Of a stretch of 55,075 nucleotides of DNA, positions 25,118-33,589 are shown one piece after another. The stretch is taken from the NCBI GenBank assembly GCA_009691705.1, contig SIAR01000014.1:1-55075 (forward strand). Direction: 5' to 3'. Both the position numbers and the translations under genes were made by a program. Each line of letters opens with the position of its first letter. Within the stretch, counting starts at the first letter, position 1. This DNA comes from Phycisphaerales bacterium. GTDB taxonomy: Bacteria; Planctomycetota; Phycisphaerae; Phycisphaerales; SM1A02. The notes beneath the pieces were generated by a model. That model ran no database searches and was not told the origin of the DNA. It saw only the letters and a list, made by a program, of their open reading frames with translations.

Positions 25118-25146
25118 TTGCCCCGCAGCCCGTTCGTCTGTATATT
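25118..25146 (+). promoter_or_regulatory. Sigma70-type promoter of rpsL-rpsG
   Basis: TTGCCC (25118-25123), a 17-base spacer and TATATT (25141-25146), 27 bases before the rpsL ATG. It is back to back with the rpmF promoter; the two -35 hexamers are only 16 bases apart, so occupancy of one could affect the other. Confidence 0.65.
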
Positions 25147-25172
25147 TCTCGGCTCGCCTCAGAGCCACATTT

Positions 25173-25562
25173 ATGCCGACTATCAACCAACTCGTTCGAA
25201 AGCCCCGCCGCGATCCAGCTACCAAGAGCAAGGTCAATGACCTTGCCGCATGCCCCCAGCGCCGCGGAGTGTGTCTGCAGGTCAAGACCGTCACGCCAAA
25301 GAAGCCCAATTCGGCTCTGCGCAAGGTTGCCCGTGTGCGACTTTCAAACGGCCGTGAAGTAACCGCATATATCGGTGGCGAAGGCCACAATCTTCAGGAG
25401 CATTCGATCGTTCTCGTGCGCGGCGGAAGAGTGCGAGATCTCCCCGGTGTGCGGTACCACGTTGTGCGTGGCACGCTCGATTGCCTCGGAGTCGAAGGTC
25501 GCAAGAAGGGTCGTTCGTGCTACGGCGTCAAGCGCAAGGTTGCGGCCGTCAAGAAGAAGTGA
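25173..25562 (+). CDS. rpsL: 30S ribosomal protein uS12
   Basis: 129 aa from ATG at 25173, the canonical start [13 protein letters not shown]. Decoding-centre protein; [15 protein letters not shown] carries the usual Lys at position 43. The second decoding loop reads [13 protein letters not shown], with Arg at position 88 (Met = 1) where E. coli and most bacteria have Lys. Substitution of that Lys by Arg is a known streptomycin-resistance change. The C-terminus is strongly basic. It is divergent from rpmF and followed after 176 bp by rpsG. Confidence 0.98.
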   Translation: MPTINQLVRKPRRDPATKSKVNDLAACPQRRGVCLQVKTVTPKKPNSALRKVARVRLSNGREVTAYIGGEGHNLQEHSIVLVRGGRVRDLPGVRYHVVRGTLDCLGVEGRKKGRSCYGVKRKVAAVKKK

Positions 25563-25738
25563 TAAGTCTCGTTTCGGTTTCGTTCGTCAGCGCGCTGGGA
25601 CGTTCCCATCGCAAGGCAGTAATCGCGGTGCACTTCTCAAAGAAGTTCTCCAGTTTGGGTCAACGCAAGTTGCCCGACCTACAGCACCGCGGTGAACTCA
25701 TCCACGCATCATGCGTGAAAGCCCATTAGGAGTCTGTT
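25563..25738 (+). promoter_or_regulatory. Structured 176-nt rpsL-rpsG spacer
   Basis: No gene is seen. Several short inverted repeats are present: GGGACGTTCCC (25597-25607), the perfect palindrome CACCGCGGTG (25685-25694) and CACGCATCATGCGTG (25703-25717, 6-bp stem, 3-base loop). The AGGAG ribosome-binding site of rpsG is at 25728-25732, 11 bases after the last stem. In E. coli the S12-S7 spacer binds S7 for feedback control; a similar role here is inference. Confidence 0.4.
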
Positions 25739-26233
25739 ATGCCAAAGCAATTCACCGCCAGCGAATCACAACTCAAGCCTGATCCTCGTTATCAGGATCT
25801 CGTCGTCTCCAAGTTCACCAACTGCATCATGTACGGAGGCAAGAAGGCCACCGCACAGCGCGTCGTTTACGACGCATTCGACATGGTGCAGAATCGCCTC
25901 GACAAAGAGAAGTCAGAGGCGCTGCCAAAGACCGCCATCGAACTGTTCCATCTCGCCCTGAACAATGTGCGCCCATCGGTCGAAGTGCGTTCAAAGCGCG
26001 TCGGTGGTGCGAACTATCAGGTGCCAATGCCGCTCAACCGTCGTCGCGCGCAGAGCCTCACCTTCCGCTGGATTCTCGAAGCCATTCGCAGTGAGAAGGG
26101 CAAGCCAATTGCACTTCGACTGGCGAAAGAACTCTTCGATGCAGCGAAGAACGAAGGCAAGGCTGTCACGACGCGTGAAAACACGCACCGTATGGCCGAC
26201 GCGAACAAGGCGTTCGCTCACTTCGCCTGGTAA
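25739..26233 (+). CDS. rpsG: 30S ribosomal protein uS7
   Basis: 164 aa, slightly longer than E. coli S7 core at the N-terminus (MPKQFTASESQLKPDPRYQDLVVSKFTNCIMYGGKK). Head-domain 16S rRNA binder; the conserved VGGANYQVPM and ENTHRMADANKAFAHFAW C-terminus are present. RBS AGGAG is 6 bases upstream. fusA and tuf, which usually follow in the str operon, are absent; the next gene is a ThiF-like enzyme. Confidence 0.97.
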   Translation: MPKQFTASESQLKPDPRYQDLVVSKFTNCIMYGGKKATAQRVVYDAFDMVQNRLDKEKSEALPKTAIELFHLALNNVRPSVEVRSKRVGGANYQVPMPLNRRRAQSLTFRWILEAIRSEKGKPIALRLAKELFDAAKNEGKAVTTRENTHRMADANKAFAHFAW

Positions 26234-26242
26234 GCGACTGCT

Positions 26243-27307
26243 GTGGACGCACCGAACGAGTTCGGTCGATTTCACCGACAGATCATCCTGCCTGGATTTT
26301 CAACTGAAGCGCAACAGCGTCTGCGCAATTCACACGCACTCGTGGTGGGTTGCGGTGCGCTCGGTTGCGCCTCGGTCGATGCCCTCGTGCGCGCTGGTGT
26401 TGGACGGCTGACCATTGTTGATCGCGACACGGTTGAACCAACGAATCTGCAGAGGCAGTCGCTCTTCACAGATGATGACGCGCGTGCAGGAGTCCCAAAG
26501 GCAGAGGCCGCGGCGCGGCGGGCGCGGGCAATCGATCCCAATGTTGCAGTACGGGGATGGGTTGATGACTTTCGCAGTGACAATGCCCTGTCGTACAGCG
26601 AAGGCGCGAACATCATCATCGATGGACTCGACAACTTTGAGACGCGCTATCTGCTGAACGATCTCGCGATCACGCGTGAGATTCCATATGTCTACTGCGG
26701 TGCGGTGGGGTATGAGGGGATGACCTTCGCAATTCTTCCTGGAGTCGGCCCGTGCTTGCGCTGTCTCTTTCCTGAGCCGCCGAGCGCGGGCAGTGCGCCG
26801 ACCTGCGACCGGGCGGGAGTCTTTGGACCTGCGGTTGCTGTCGCCGCAGGATTCGCGATGAGTCGGGCCCTGCGCATTCTCGCGGGAGTCTCGCAAGCGC
26901 ACGACCGCGATTTAATCTCATTCGATCTCGCGCATGGCGCAGTGAGGTCGACCGCGCTCGATGCATCCGCGCGCATTATCGATTGCGTTGCGTGCGCGCA
27001 GCGCAAGTTTGAGTATCTCGATGGGTCGCGCGCATCACAGACAACGACCCTGTGTGGTCGCAATGCCGTGCAAGTTTTGCCAGCATCCGCTGCAAGCGTC
27101 GACTTGTTTGCGCTCGCCGCGCGGCTCGTGCGGCACGGAGCATTCACCGTCGGAATGGGCAGACTGCGTGGCGAATTGCCCGGGGAACGCACCCACGATG
27201 GCGGGTGTTTTGAACTAACAGTGTTTGAGGATGGTCGGGCCATCGTGCGCGGTTCGACTGAGGCGAGTGATGCACGCCGCATCTACTCGAAGTACGTCGG
27301 GCTTTGA
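26243..27307 (+). CDS. ThiF/MoeB-like E1 adenylyltransferase
   Basis: 354 aa from GTG at 26243, nine bases after rpsG. E1-like Rossmann fold with GCGALGCAS (residues 37-44), the acidic and Arg/Gln ATP-site motif IVDRDTVEPTNLQRQ (residues 58-72) and GLDNFETRYLLND. Two CxxC pairs (C171/C174 and C248/C251) form the structural zinc site. Cys188 in APTCDRAGVFGPAV is the probable thioester/persulfide Cys. After ~residue 265 a short C-terminal region ends ELTVFEDGRAIVRGS…YSKYVG, seen in related stand-alone ThiF-family proteins; there is no rhodanese domain. It activates the C-terminal Gly of a ubiquitin-like sulfur carrier (ThiS/MoaD type); no such carrier is encoded nearby, so the pathway is undecided. 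Confidence 0.9.
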   Translation: MDAPNEFGRFHRQIILPGFSTEAQQRLRNSHALVVGCGALGCASVDALVRAGVGRLTIVDRDTVEPTNLQRQSLFTDDDARAGVPKAEAAARRARAIDPNVAVRGWVDDFRSDNALSYSEGANIIIDGLDNFETRYLLNDLAITREIPYVYCGAVGYEGMTFAILPGVGPCLRCLFPEPPSAGSAPTCDRAGVFGPAVAVAAGFAMSRALRILAGVSQAHDRDLISFDLAHGAVRSTALDASARIIDCVACAQRKFEYLDGSRASQTTTLCGRNAVQVLPASAASVDLFALAARLVRHGAFTVGMGRLRGELPGERTHDGGCFELTVFEDGRAIVRGSTEASDARRIYSKYVGL

Positions 27308-27334
27308 GTGGGATGCTGTGGGTATCCTCAAGGT

Positions 27335-27886
27335 ATGACCGCCTTGACGAACGCCACCAATGCCACAGCGCAATGTGCGTCAACGACCTATGCAGTGGGC
27401 TCATCGATCGCACCCGCCTTGAAAATGAGCCTCGGATATGCGGCGAAATTGCTCGAGTCGATTCCCGCGGAGCAGTTTGCGGTGATGCCCAAGTCAGACT
27501 TGAATAGTCCCGCGTTTTGCATAGGACATCTCGCTCTCTACGCCCCGTGGGTCAGCGAACTCGTGGGGCATCCGCAAGCGAATGCGCTTCCCGCCACGTA
27601 TGAACCACTCTTCAAGAATGGCGCACCATGCGTGGCAACTGCCGGGCACTACCCATCGAAAGATGAACTAGTCAACTACTTCACCACGGGATGGACGACG
27701 GTCGCGCTGCTGCTGCCAACCGTTGATGATGCGCACTTCGCCAAGGCGAATCCGGTCGCACAGTTGTCCGAGCGCGTGCCAACGCTCGGAGCCCTCGTCG
27801 CTTTCATGTGTCTCGCACACAACGCGATGCACCTTGGACAAGTCAGCGCATGGCGCAGAGTCATGGGCTTGGGATCGGCGATGTGA
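27335..27886 (+). CDS. DinB-like four-helix metal-binding protein
   Basis: 183 aa from ATG at 27335. Predicted four-helix bundle. The putative metal ligands are His in FCIGHLALYAPW and the His pair in HNAMHLGQVSAWRRVMGL near the C-terminus, the DinB/YfiT pattern. Proteins of this superfamily include thiol transferases and many of unknown role; no specific thiol can be inferred. Its final ATGTGA overlaps the GTG start of the next gene. Confidence 0.75.
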   Translation: MTALTNATNATAQCASTTYAVGSSIAPALKMSLGYAAKLLESIPAEQFAVMPKSDLNSPAFCIGHLALYAPWVSELVGHPQANALPATYEPLFKNGAPCVATAGHYPSKDELVNYFTTGWTTVALLLPTVDDAHFAKANPVAQLSERVPTLGALVAFMCLAHNAMHLGQVSAWRRVMGLGSAM

Positions 27887-30450
27887 GTCGCACGGTCACA
27901 GCCATCCTCATCACTCTGCTGATGTGTGTGACTGGTGTTGCGTCGTCTGCGAATGGGCAAGGAACGTCGGGGCTGTTTAGCGATCTAATTAGTCTTGTTG
28001 AACTCACTGATTTGCTCGAGAGCAACGGTGTTGTGTACCGCGATGGGTACGCCGCAATCGAAACAGCGCATATGAAGTACCTCGCCAAGAGCGCAGAACT
28101 TCGCGAGAACAAGATCGCAGCGGTGCAGAAGCGCGTTGAGTCTTTGACCGATACTGGATTGCAACTGCGCGACCCGGTCGAGGCTCAGAAGATCATGGAT
28201 GCGTGCCGCACGGTGATGACCCAAAGCGAGGAGCATGAAATGACACTCTTCGAGGCGGTGAAGAGTGCGTTGCCGAAAGAGGCGCACAGCGGAGTCGAGC
28301 GCTCCCGCGCGACTCGCGAACGAAAGCGATTGCAGCCCCCCGATAGTCTTGGCAGTTTTTCGGATGCTCCTATTGTCGATGTGCCAGTCATTTTGCGCGC
28401 CTTGCAATGGAAGGATGTGGCCAATGGAACAGTTCTGCTCGCCGAGTGCGAGGTGGCGCTTGGCGATTACGACGATCGGCAGACGAAACTGCTGCGTAAG
28501 GCGCTCGCCAAAGCGCTGGTGGTTCCAGTCGAAATGATGAAGTTGATGGAGAGTGGCGCCTTCAACGAGGAAGAATCGGATGACCCCGCTGACATCGAAC
28601 AGCGCGCATCTCTAAACGAAGCACTTGTCAAAGTGCTCGCCCCACTGGTCGAGGCCAGGGCTGCGGCGCGCGAAAGTACGACGCGCGCCTTTCGGGTCGT
28701 GCGCGCGGTGCTGGCGTTGCGTGATGGGCAGACTGCCCGGGCATTTCGCAAGACCTACCTCGCGCAGGCCTACCCGACGATTTCGCCCACGATCACGAAC
28801 GATTTTGAGTTGCAGGCGACGACCGCCCTGCGCGTGATGCGACTGAATGCCGATCAGCGGGCAGCGATCCGATCGATCCATCAACAGTGGCAGGTGCAGG
28901 ACGATCGATTCATCGATGAACATGTTGTCGTGCAGGAGCGGCTTATGGCGCGGCTGAGCGCGACAGTCGGAGCCTTCGACGCGACTTTTTACAGCGGACT
29001 CGTCGATGAACAAGCGGCGCTTGAAGCGAAGCAGGCAAAGTGTGCAGAGACGGCGCTGCGGGCGATCGAGTCGGTTGTCGGGGCGGACATGCCAGCACTG
29101 TTCGACAAGGTCGGGACCCATGAAGAGAGTGATCTCTTCTTGCCAGTCGAGCAGGTGAATCTGGTAGGCGCGGTTACGGGTCCGCTCGATGTTGTGGCAG
29201 ATGGTGGCGAATTGGCTCAAGTACAGTGCACTGCTGGGCTGTCGCTTTGGTTCGACAATCGAATGAACGATGATTGGATGGATCGCATCAGCGGTGCAAT
29301 CGGTGTGGAGCCTGGTCCACGCGCGACGCTCGACTCGCTCAAGGAAGATTATTGGAGAGCGTGGGAGACGCGCATTGCTCCAATGATTGAGGAGATGTCG
29401 CGCTCGTTTGTGGTTGAGAGACCCGCAGACGCCGCCGCGTTGCCAGCCGTGAACGTTCTCAACGATGACGCAGACGTCGCCGAGTGGGTCGCCAAGGCGA
29501 ATGCGACCCAGCGCGAGATGCGCGAGCTTGAAGATCAACTCTTCGCGGATGTGCAGAGTGTCGTGGCGCAACCGAATCAGGCTGCTGTCATCGAAATGTT
29601 GCGCGTTGGACGGCGCTGCGGCGAACGGGTGAACCTGCTCGATGCACTCTTTGACAACGTCGAAGGTGGTGAGGAGAACGCAAATGTCATTCTTGCTGCG
29701 ACCAGAGTGCAACTGTCTCCGGCGGACTGCGCGAAAGTTGCGCAAGCGCTTGCCCCAAAACTTGCTGGATTGCAGGCGAGCGCCGAACGTCTGCGTGCGG
29801 TGATGGTTGATTCGTGGCGCATGCGGCGACTCAATGAGGTGGCATGGGCGAACTACGCAAAAGTTTCGGACACTTCGCGCTGGGGTGAGGTGTGGAGAGG
29901 GATGCAGGCGCAAGACGAGGCGCTGCGATCGGCTGGTCTTGCGGCAGCGAACGAGAAGGCCGCTCGACAACGTGAGGCGTTCGATGCGGTGATCGCGGTG
30001 CTGCCAGAATCTGCTCGAAAGCCCGTGCGCGGCGAGTTTCTGCGCGATGCGTACTTCGGCGCGGTGGGGGCGAATGAGCAGGCGTCTGAGGCGCTGGCGC
30101 GGGCGTGCAAGCTCGTCGATCTCACTGAGGCGCAGCGTGGTGCGCTCTCGATCGCGCGAAGCGAGTATGGTGACGAACGCGACGCAGCGGTTGCGCTGAT
30201 GATCGAGCATATGAAGAGTGATCCAGTGAAGAGAGCACCCAATGGTGAAGGTGCAAACGGCGTGACCGATGGTGCCGAGGCCGATGCAGAGACGCAGCGC
30301 GAGGCGATGCGGCAGTGGATGAGCCAGCGCGCGCAAATCGAGCAGATTGAGAGATACGCCTTTGCGCGCGATGCAGCCCGCGACAAGTTGTTGATGCGGT
30401 TGAAGAACACACTGAACGAAGAACAGTTGCGCAGAGCAGGGATCAAGTAG
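27883..30450 (+). CDS. Large secreted alpha-helical protein of unknown function
   Basis: 855 aa from GTG at 27883, selected because it overlaps the DinB-like stop (GTGA) and places a signal peptide ([22 protein letters not shown]) at the N-terminus; a longer frame would start inside the DinB-like gene. The rest is almost entirely helical and charged, with Ala/Glu/Arg-rich stretches and heptad-like patterns. Two similar segments, [19 protein letters not shown] (~residue 335) and [21 protein letters not shown] (~residue 745), read like repeats of a helical hairpin similar in style to LTxxQ/Spy-type periplasmic proteins. No catalytic motif is visible. The C-terminus ends [12 protein letters not shown]. 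Followed by glpK after 14 bp. The long antisense frame over it (28612-30477) is a composition shadow. Confidence 0.75.
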   Translation: MSRTVTAILITLLMCVTGVASSANGQGTSGLFSDLISLVELTDLLESNGVVYRDGYAAIETAHMKYLAKSAELRENKIAAVQKRVESLTDTGLQLRDPVEAQKIMDACRTVMTQSEEHEMTLFEAVKSALPKEAHSGVERSRATRERKRLQPPDSLGSFSDAPIVDVPVILRALQWKDVANGTVLLAECEVALGDYDDRQTKLLRKALAKALVVPVEMMKLMESGAFNEEESDDPADIEQRASLNEALVKVLAPLVEARAAARESTTRAFRVVRAVLALRDGQTARAFRKTYLAQAYPTISPTITNDFELQATTALRVMRLNADQRAAIRSIHQQWQVQDDRFIDEHVVVQERLMARLSATVGAFDATFYSGLVDEQAALEAKQAKCAETALRAIESVVGADMPALFDKVGTHEESDLFLPVEQVNLVGAVTGPLDVVADGGELAQVQCTAGLSLWFDNRMNDDWMDRISGAIGVEPGPRATLDSLKEDYWRAWETRIAPMIEEMSRSFVVERPADAAALPAVNVLNDDADVAEWVAKANATQREMRELEDQLFADVQSVVAQPNQAAVIEMLRVGRRCGERVNLLDALFDNVEGGEENANVILAATRVQLSPADCAKVAQALAPKLAGLQASAERLRAVMVDSWRMRRLNEVAWANYAKVSDTSRWGEVWRGMQAQDEALRSAGLAAANEKAARQREAFDAVIAVLPESARKPVRGEFLRDAYFGAVGANEQASEALARACKLVDLTEAQRGALSIARSEYGDERDAAVALMIEHMKSDPVKRAPNGEGANGVTDGAEADAETQREAMRQWMSQRAQIEQIERYAFARDAARDKLLMRLKNTLNEEQLRRAGIK

Positions 30451-30464
30451 AGTCGTTCGTCGCG

Positions 30465-31982
30465 ATGGATCGATCACTCATACTCGCGCTCGATCAAGGA
30501 ACCAGTAGTTCGCGGGCGGCGATCATTGACCGCAGCACCCGCGTGGTCGGGGTCGCGCAGAGTGAAATCAAACAGATTTTTCCGCAACCCGGATGGGTTG
30601 AGCATGACGCTACTGAGATTTGGCAGACACAACTCGACGCGGCGCGACGCGTGCTTCGAGAGAGTGGCGTCTGTGCGACGGATATCGCCGCCATCGGCAT
30701 TACGAATCAGCGCGAAACCATCGTGGTGTGGGATCGCGCGACGGGAAAGCCGGTCCACAATGCACTGGTCTGGCAGGATCGTCGCACTGCGGGGCAGATG
30801 GCGCAACTTCGCGACTCGGGCGTTGAAAATGAAGTAACAACAAAGACGGGATTGCTGCTCGATCCATACTTTAGTGCGTCGAAACTCGCGTGGATTCTCA
30901 ACAACGTTGATGAAGGGCGGGCGCGCGCTGCGCGCGGCGAACTAGCGGCCGGGACGATTGACTCGTGGTTGATTTGGAATCTCACTGGCGGACGTACGCA
31001 TGTCACCGATGTGTCCAACGCATCGCGCACGATGTTGATGGATCTGCGAACGCTCGCCTGGGATGAGTGGCTGCTCAAGTTGTTCGATATTCCCCGTGCC
31101 ATCCTGCCAACGATTGTCGATAGCAGTGGAGTCTGTGGCGAGAGCGTCGAAGCGCTGTTCGGTCGTGCCATTGCGATTGCTGGAGTCGCAGGCGATCAGC
31201 AGTGCGCACTCTTCGGTCAATCATGCGTGCGACCTGGGATGGCGAAGACGACCTTTGGCACCGGATGCTTTCTGCTTGCGAACACCGGAACCGAAATCGT
31301 TGCGAGCCGTTCGCGGTTGCTCACCACCGTCGCGTGGCGGCTGCCCGGAGCGCCTGCGATCTATGCACTCGAGGGAAGTGTCTTCATGGGCGGCGCATCG
31401 GTGCAGTGGTTGCGCGATGGACTCGGCATCATCCCAACTGCCCCCAAAGTGAACGAACTTGCGAGCCGGGTGGTCGACTCTGGGGGTGTGGTGGTTGTTC
31501 CCGCCTTCACCGGTCTCGGCGCTCCGCACTGGGATGCATCCGCGCGCGGGGCAATCTTTGGATTGACGCGCGGATCAACCGCCGCGCACATCGCGCGCGC
31601 AACGCTGGAAGGGGTGGCGTTGCAAGTTGTCGATGTGATCGAGGCGATGAACGCAGACTTCGCGGCGCGCAGTGAGAGTCACCGAACAGCGATCATGCGC
31701 GTCGATGGTGGCGCGTGCGCAAGCGATCTGCTCATGCAACTGCAGGCCGATCTCTTGGGGATCCCCCTCGAGCGACCGGCGATTCTCGAATCAACGGCGC
31801 TTGGAGCCGCGTTTTTCGCGGGACTCGCAACGGGCGTCTGGAAGTCGCTCGACGAACTCGAAGCACTGCGGCGCGTTGATCGAGTCTTTGTGCCCGCGAT
31901 GAGTGTCGCGGCGCGCACTGTCGTTCGCAGGCGTTGGAAAAAGGCAGTGCAAAGGTCATGTGGTTGGGAGGAGAATTCATGA
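30465..31982 (+). CDS. glpK: Glycerol kinase
   Basis: 505 aa, normal length. FGGY-family kinase phosphorylating glycerol to sn-glycerol 3-phosphate. N-terminal [11 protein letters not shown] phosphate-binding loop, [39 protein letters not shown], and the C-terminal FGGY signature region [20 protein letters not shown]. Forms an operon with glpD, overlapping as ATGA with a GGGAGGAGA ribosome-binding site inside its 3' end. Confidence 0.96.
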   Translation: MDRSLILALDQGTSSSRAAIIDRSTRVVGVAQSEIKQIFPQPGWVEHDATEIWQTQLDAARRVLRESGVCATDIAAIGITNQRETIVVWDRATGKPVHNALVWQDRRTAGQMAQLRDSGVENEVTTKTGLLLDPYFSASKLAWILNNVDEGRARAARGELAAGTIDSWLIWNLTGGRTHVTDVSNASRTMLMDLRTLAWDEWLLKLFDIPRAILPTIVDSSGVCGESVEALFGRAIAIAGVAGDQQCALFGQSCVRPGMAKTTFGTGCFLLANTGTEIVASRSRLLTTVAWRLPGAPAIYALEGSVFMGGASVQWLRDGLGIIPTAPKVNELASRVVDSGGVVVVPAFTGLGAPHWDASARGAIFGLTRGSTAAHIARATLEGVALQVVDVIEAMNADFAARSESHRTAIMRVDGGACASDLLMQLQADLLGIPLERPAILESTALGAAFFAGLATGVWKSLDELEALRRVDRVFVPAMSVAARTVVRRRWKKAVQRSCGWEENS

Positions 31983-33562
31983 GTGATTTTTCGCGCGATG
32001 CGATGTTGGCCCGCGCCGATGGCAAGGCGTTCGATGTGCTGGTCGTTGGCGGTGGGGCCACGGGTCTGGGCGTTGCGGTCGATGCCGCATCGCGGGGCTA
32101 CTCAACGTGCCTCGTTGAGTCGTACGACTTTGCCAAGGGCACATCAAGCCGCAGCACGAAGTTGGTGCATGGTGGAGTGCGCTACCTCGAGCAACTTGAT
32201 ATCGCGCTGGTGATGGAGGCACTGCATGAGCGAGGACTCATGCACCAAAATGCGCCGCATCTGGTGCACGATCTTGCCTTCTTGGTTCCGCGCTACACGT
32301 GGTGGGAGGGTCCGTTTTATGGCGCGGGGTTGAAGTTGTACGACGTGCTCGCGGGAAAGCGCAATCTGGCCCCGAGTCGATTTCTCTCGCTCGATGAAAC
32401 GATCGCTGCGATTCCAAGCGTTTCCCGGGATGGCCTGCTCGGCAGCGTCGAATATCACGATGGACAGTTCGACGATGCCCGCATGGCGCTCGCGCTCGCC
32501 CGCACCGCCGCCGAACTTGGCGCAGTCGTGATCAATCAAGTGCGGGTGAACGCACTGCGCAAAGATGGCAATGGCAGAGTCTGCGGGGTCGACGCGACCG
32601 ATGTAGAGAGCGGTCGAGCGCTGGCGATGCGGGCGACGGTTGTAGTGAACGCATGCGGCATTTTCTCGGACGAGTTGCGGGTCTTAGATGATGGCACAAC
32701 CCCGCGCATGATCGAGCCAGCGCAGGGAGTGCATCTCGTGTTCGACCGCGCACTCCAGCCGAGCGATCGCGCGATCATGGTGCCCCACACCGACGATGGA
32801 CGGGTGCTGTTTGTGATCCCGTGGCATGAGCGCATCGTGGTTGGAACCACTGATACTCCTATGAAACGCGCCGAGATAGAGCCGCGCGCTCTGCCTGATG
32901 AGATCGAATTCATCCTTCGAAACGCGGGCAGGTATCTCGAGCGTGAACCAGCCCGCGGCGATGTGCGCGCGATCTATGCGGGGATGCGTCCACTGGTGCA
33001 TGAGAGTGGTGTGGATTCGCCAACGAAGTCGATCTCGCGATCACACAAAGTGGTCGTGAGTGCGAGTGGACTGGTCTCGATCATGGGCGGCAAGTGGACG
33101 ACCTATCGCCGCATGGCGCAAGACACGATGTCGCGTGTGATCGATGTCGGGCAACTTGAGCCGCGACCGTGCGTGACTGAATCGCTGCGCGTGCATGGCT
33201 GGCTTGCGCGCGACGATGCCGCAACACCGAGCGAGGATTGGATGCGGGTCTACGGATGCGATGCGCCGGCAGTTCGTGCAGTCTGCGGCGAAAAGTCGGG
33301 CTGGAACGCTTCGATGCACGCACGTTTGCCCTATGCGCTGGGAGTTGCGGCGTACGCCGTGCGACATGAGATGGCTCGATCGACCGAGGATGTGCTCGCT
33401 CGCCGCACGCGGGCACTGCTGCTCGACGCGGCGGCGGCGAGTGAAGTCGCCGAGCAAGTTGCGAAAGTCGTGGCGAATGAACTCGGACGGGATGGCGCGT
33501 GGGCAGCGCGTGACGCAGCAGCGTTTCGAGAGCTCGCCAAGGGATATCAACTCACAGACTGA
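31979..33562 (+). CDS. glpD: Aerobic glycerol-3-phosphate dehydrogenase
   Basis: 527 aa from ATG at 31979, overlapping glpK by four bases with a strong RBS; an in-frame start 45 bases upstream lacks this. FAD-binding [22 protein letters not shown] near the N-terminus, then [38 protein letters not shown], and [15 protein letters not shown], all GlpD signatures. Oxidises glycerol 3-phosphate to DHAP and passes electrons to quinone at the inner membrane. No regulator (GlpR) or facilitator (GlpF) is adjacent. Confidence 0.96.
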   Translation: MSDFSRDAMLARADGKAFDVLVVGGGATGLGVAVDAASRGYSTCLVESYDFAKGTSSRSTKLVHGGVRYLEQLDIALVMEALHERGLMHQNAPHLVHDLAFLVPRYTWWEGPFYGAGLKLYDVLAGKRNLAPSRFLSLDETIAAIPSVSRDGLLGSVEYHDGQFDDARMALALARTAAELGAVVINQVRVNALRKDGNGRVCGVDATDVESGRALAMRATVVVNACGIFSDELRVLDDGTTPRMIEPAQGVHLVFDRALQPSDRAIMVPHTDDGRVLFVIPWHERIVVGTTDTPMKRAEIEPRALPDEIEFILRNAGRYLEREPARGDVRAIYAGMRPLVHESGVDSPTKSISRSHKVVVSASGLVSIMGGKWTTYRRMAQDTMSRVIDVGQLEPRPCVTESLRVHGWLARDDAATPSEDWMRVYGCDAPAVRAVCGEKSGWNASMHARLPYALGVAAYAVRHEMARSTEDVLARRTRALLLDAAAASEVAEQVAKVVANELGRDGAWAARDAAAFRELAKGYQLTD

Positions 33563-33589
33563 CCCGGCGGCACGCGGTATCGTTTCGTG

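Noticed and set aside
28612-30477. Long antisense open frame (621 codons) opposite the 855-aa gene
   Set aside because: Its translation is Arg/His/Leu/Ser-rich without domain logic, and the opposite strand has a coherent signal peptide, coupled start and helical pattern; it is a codon-bias shadow.
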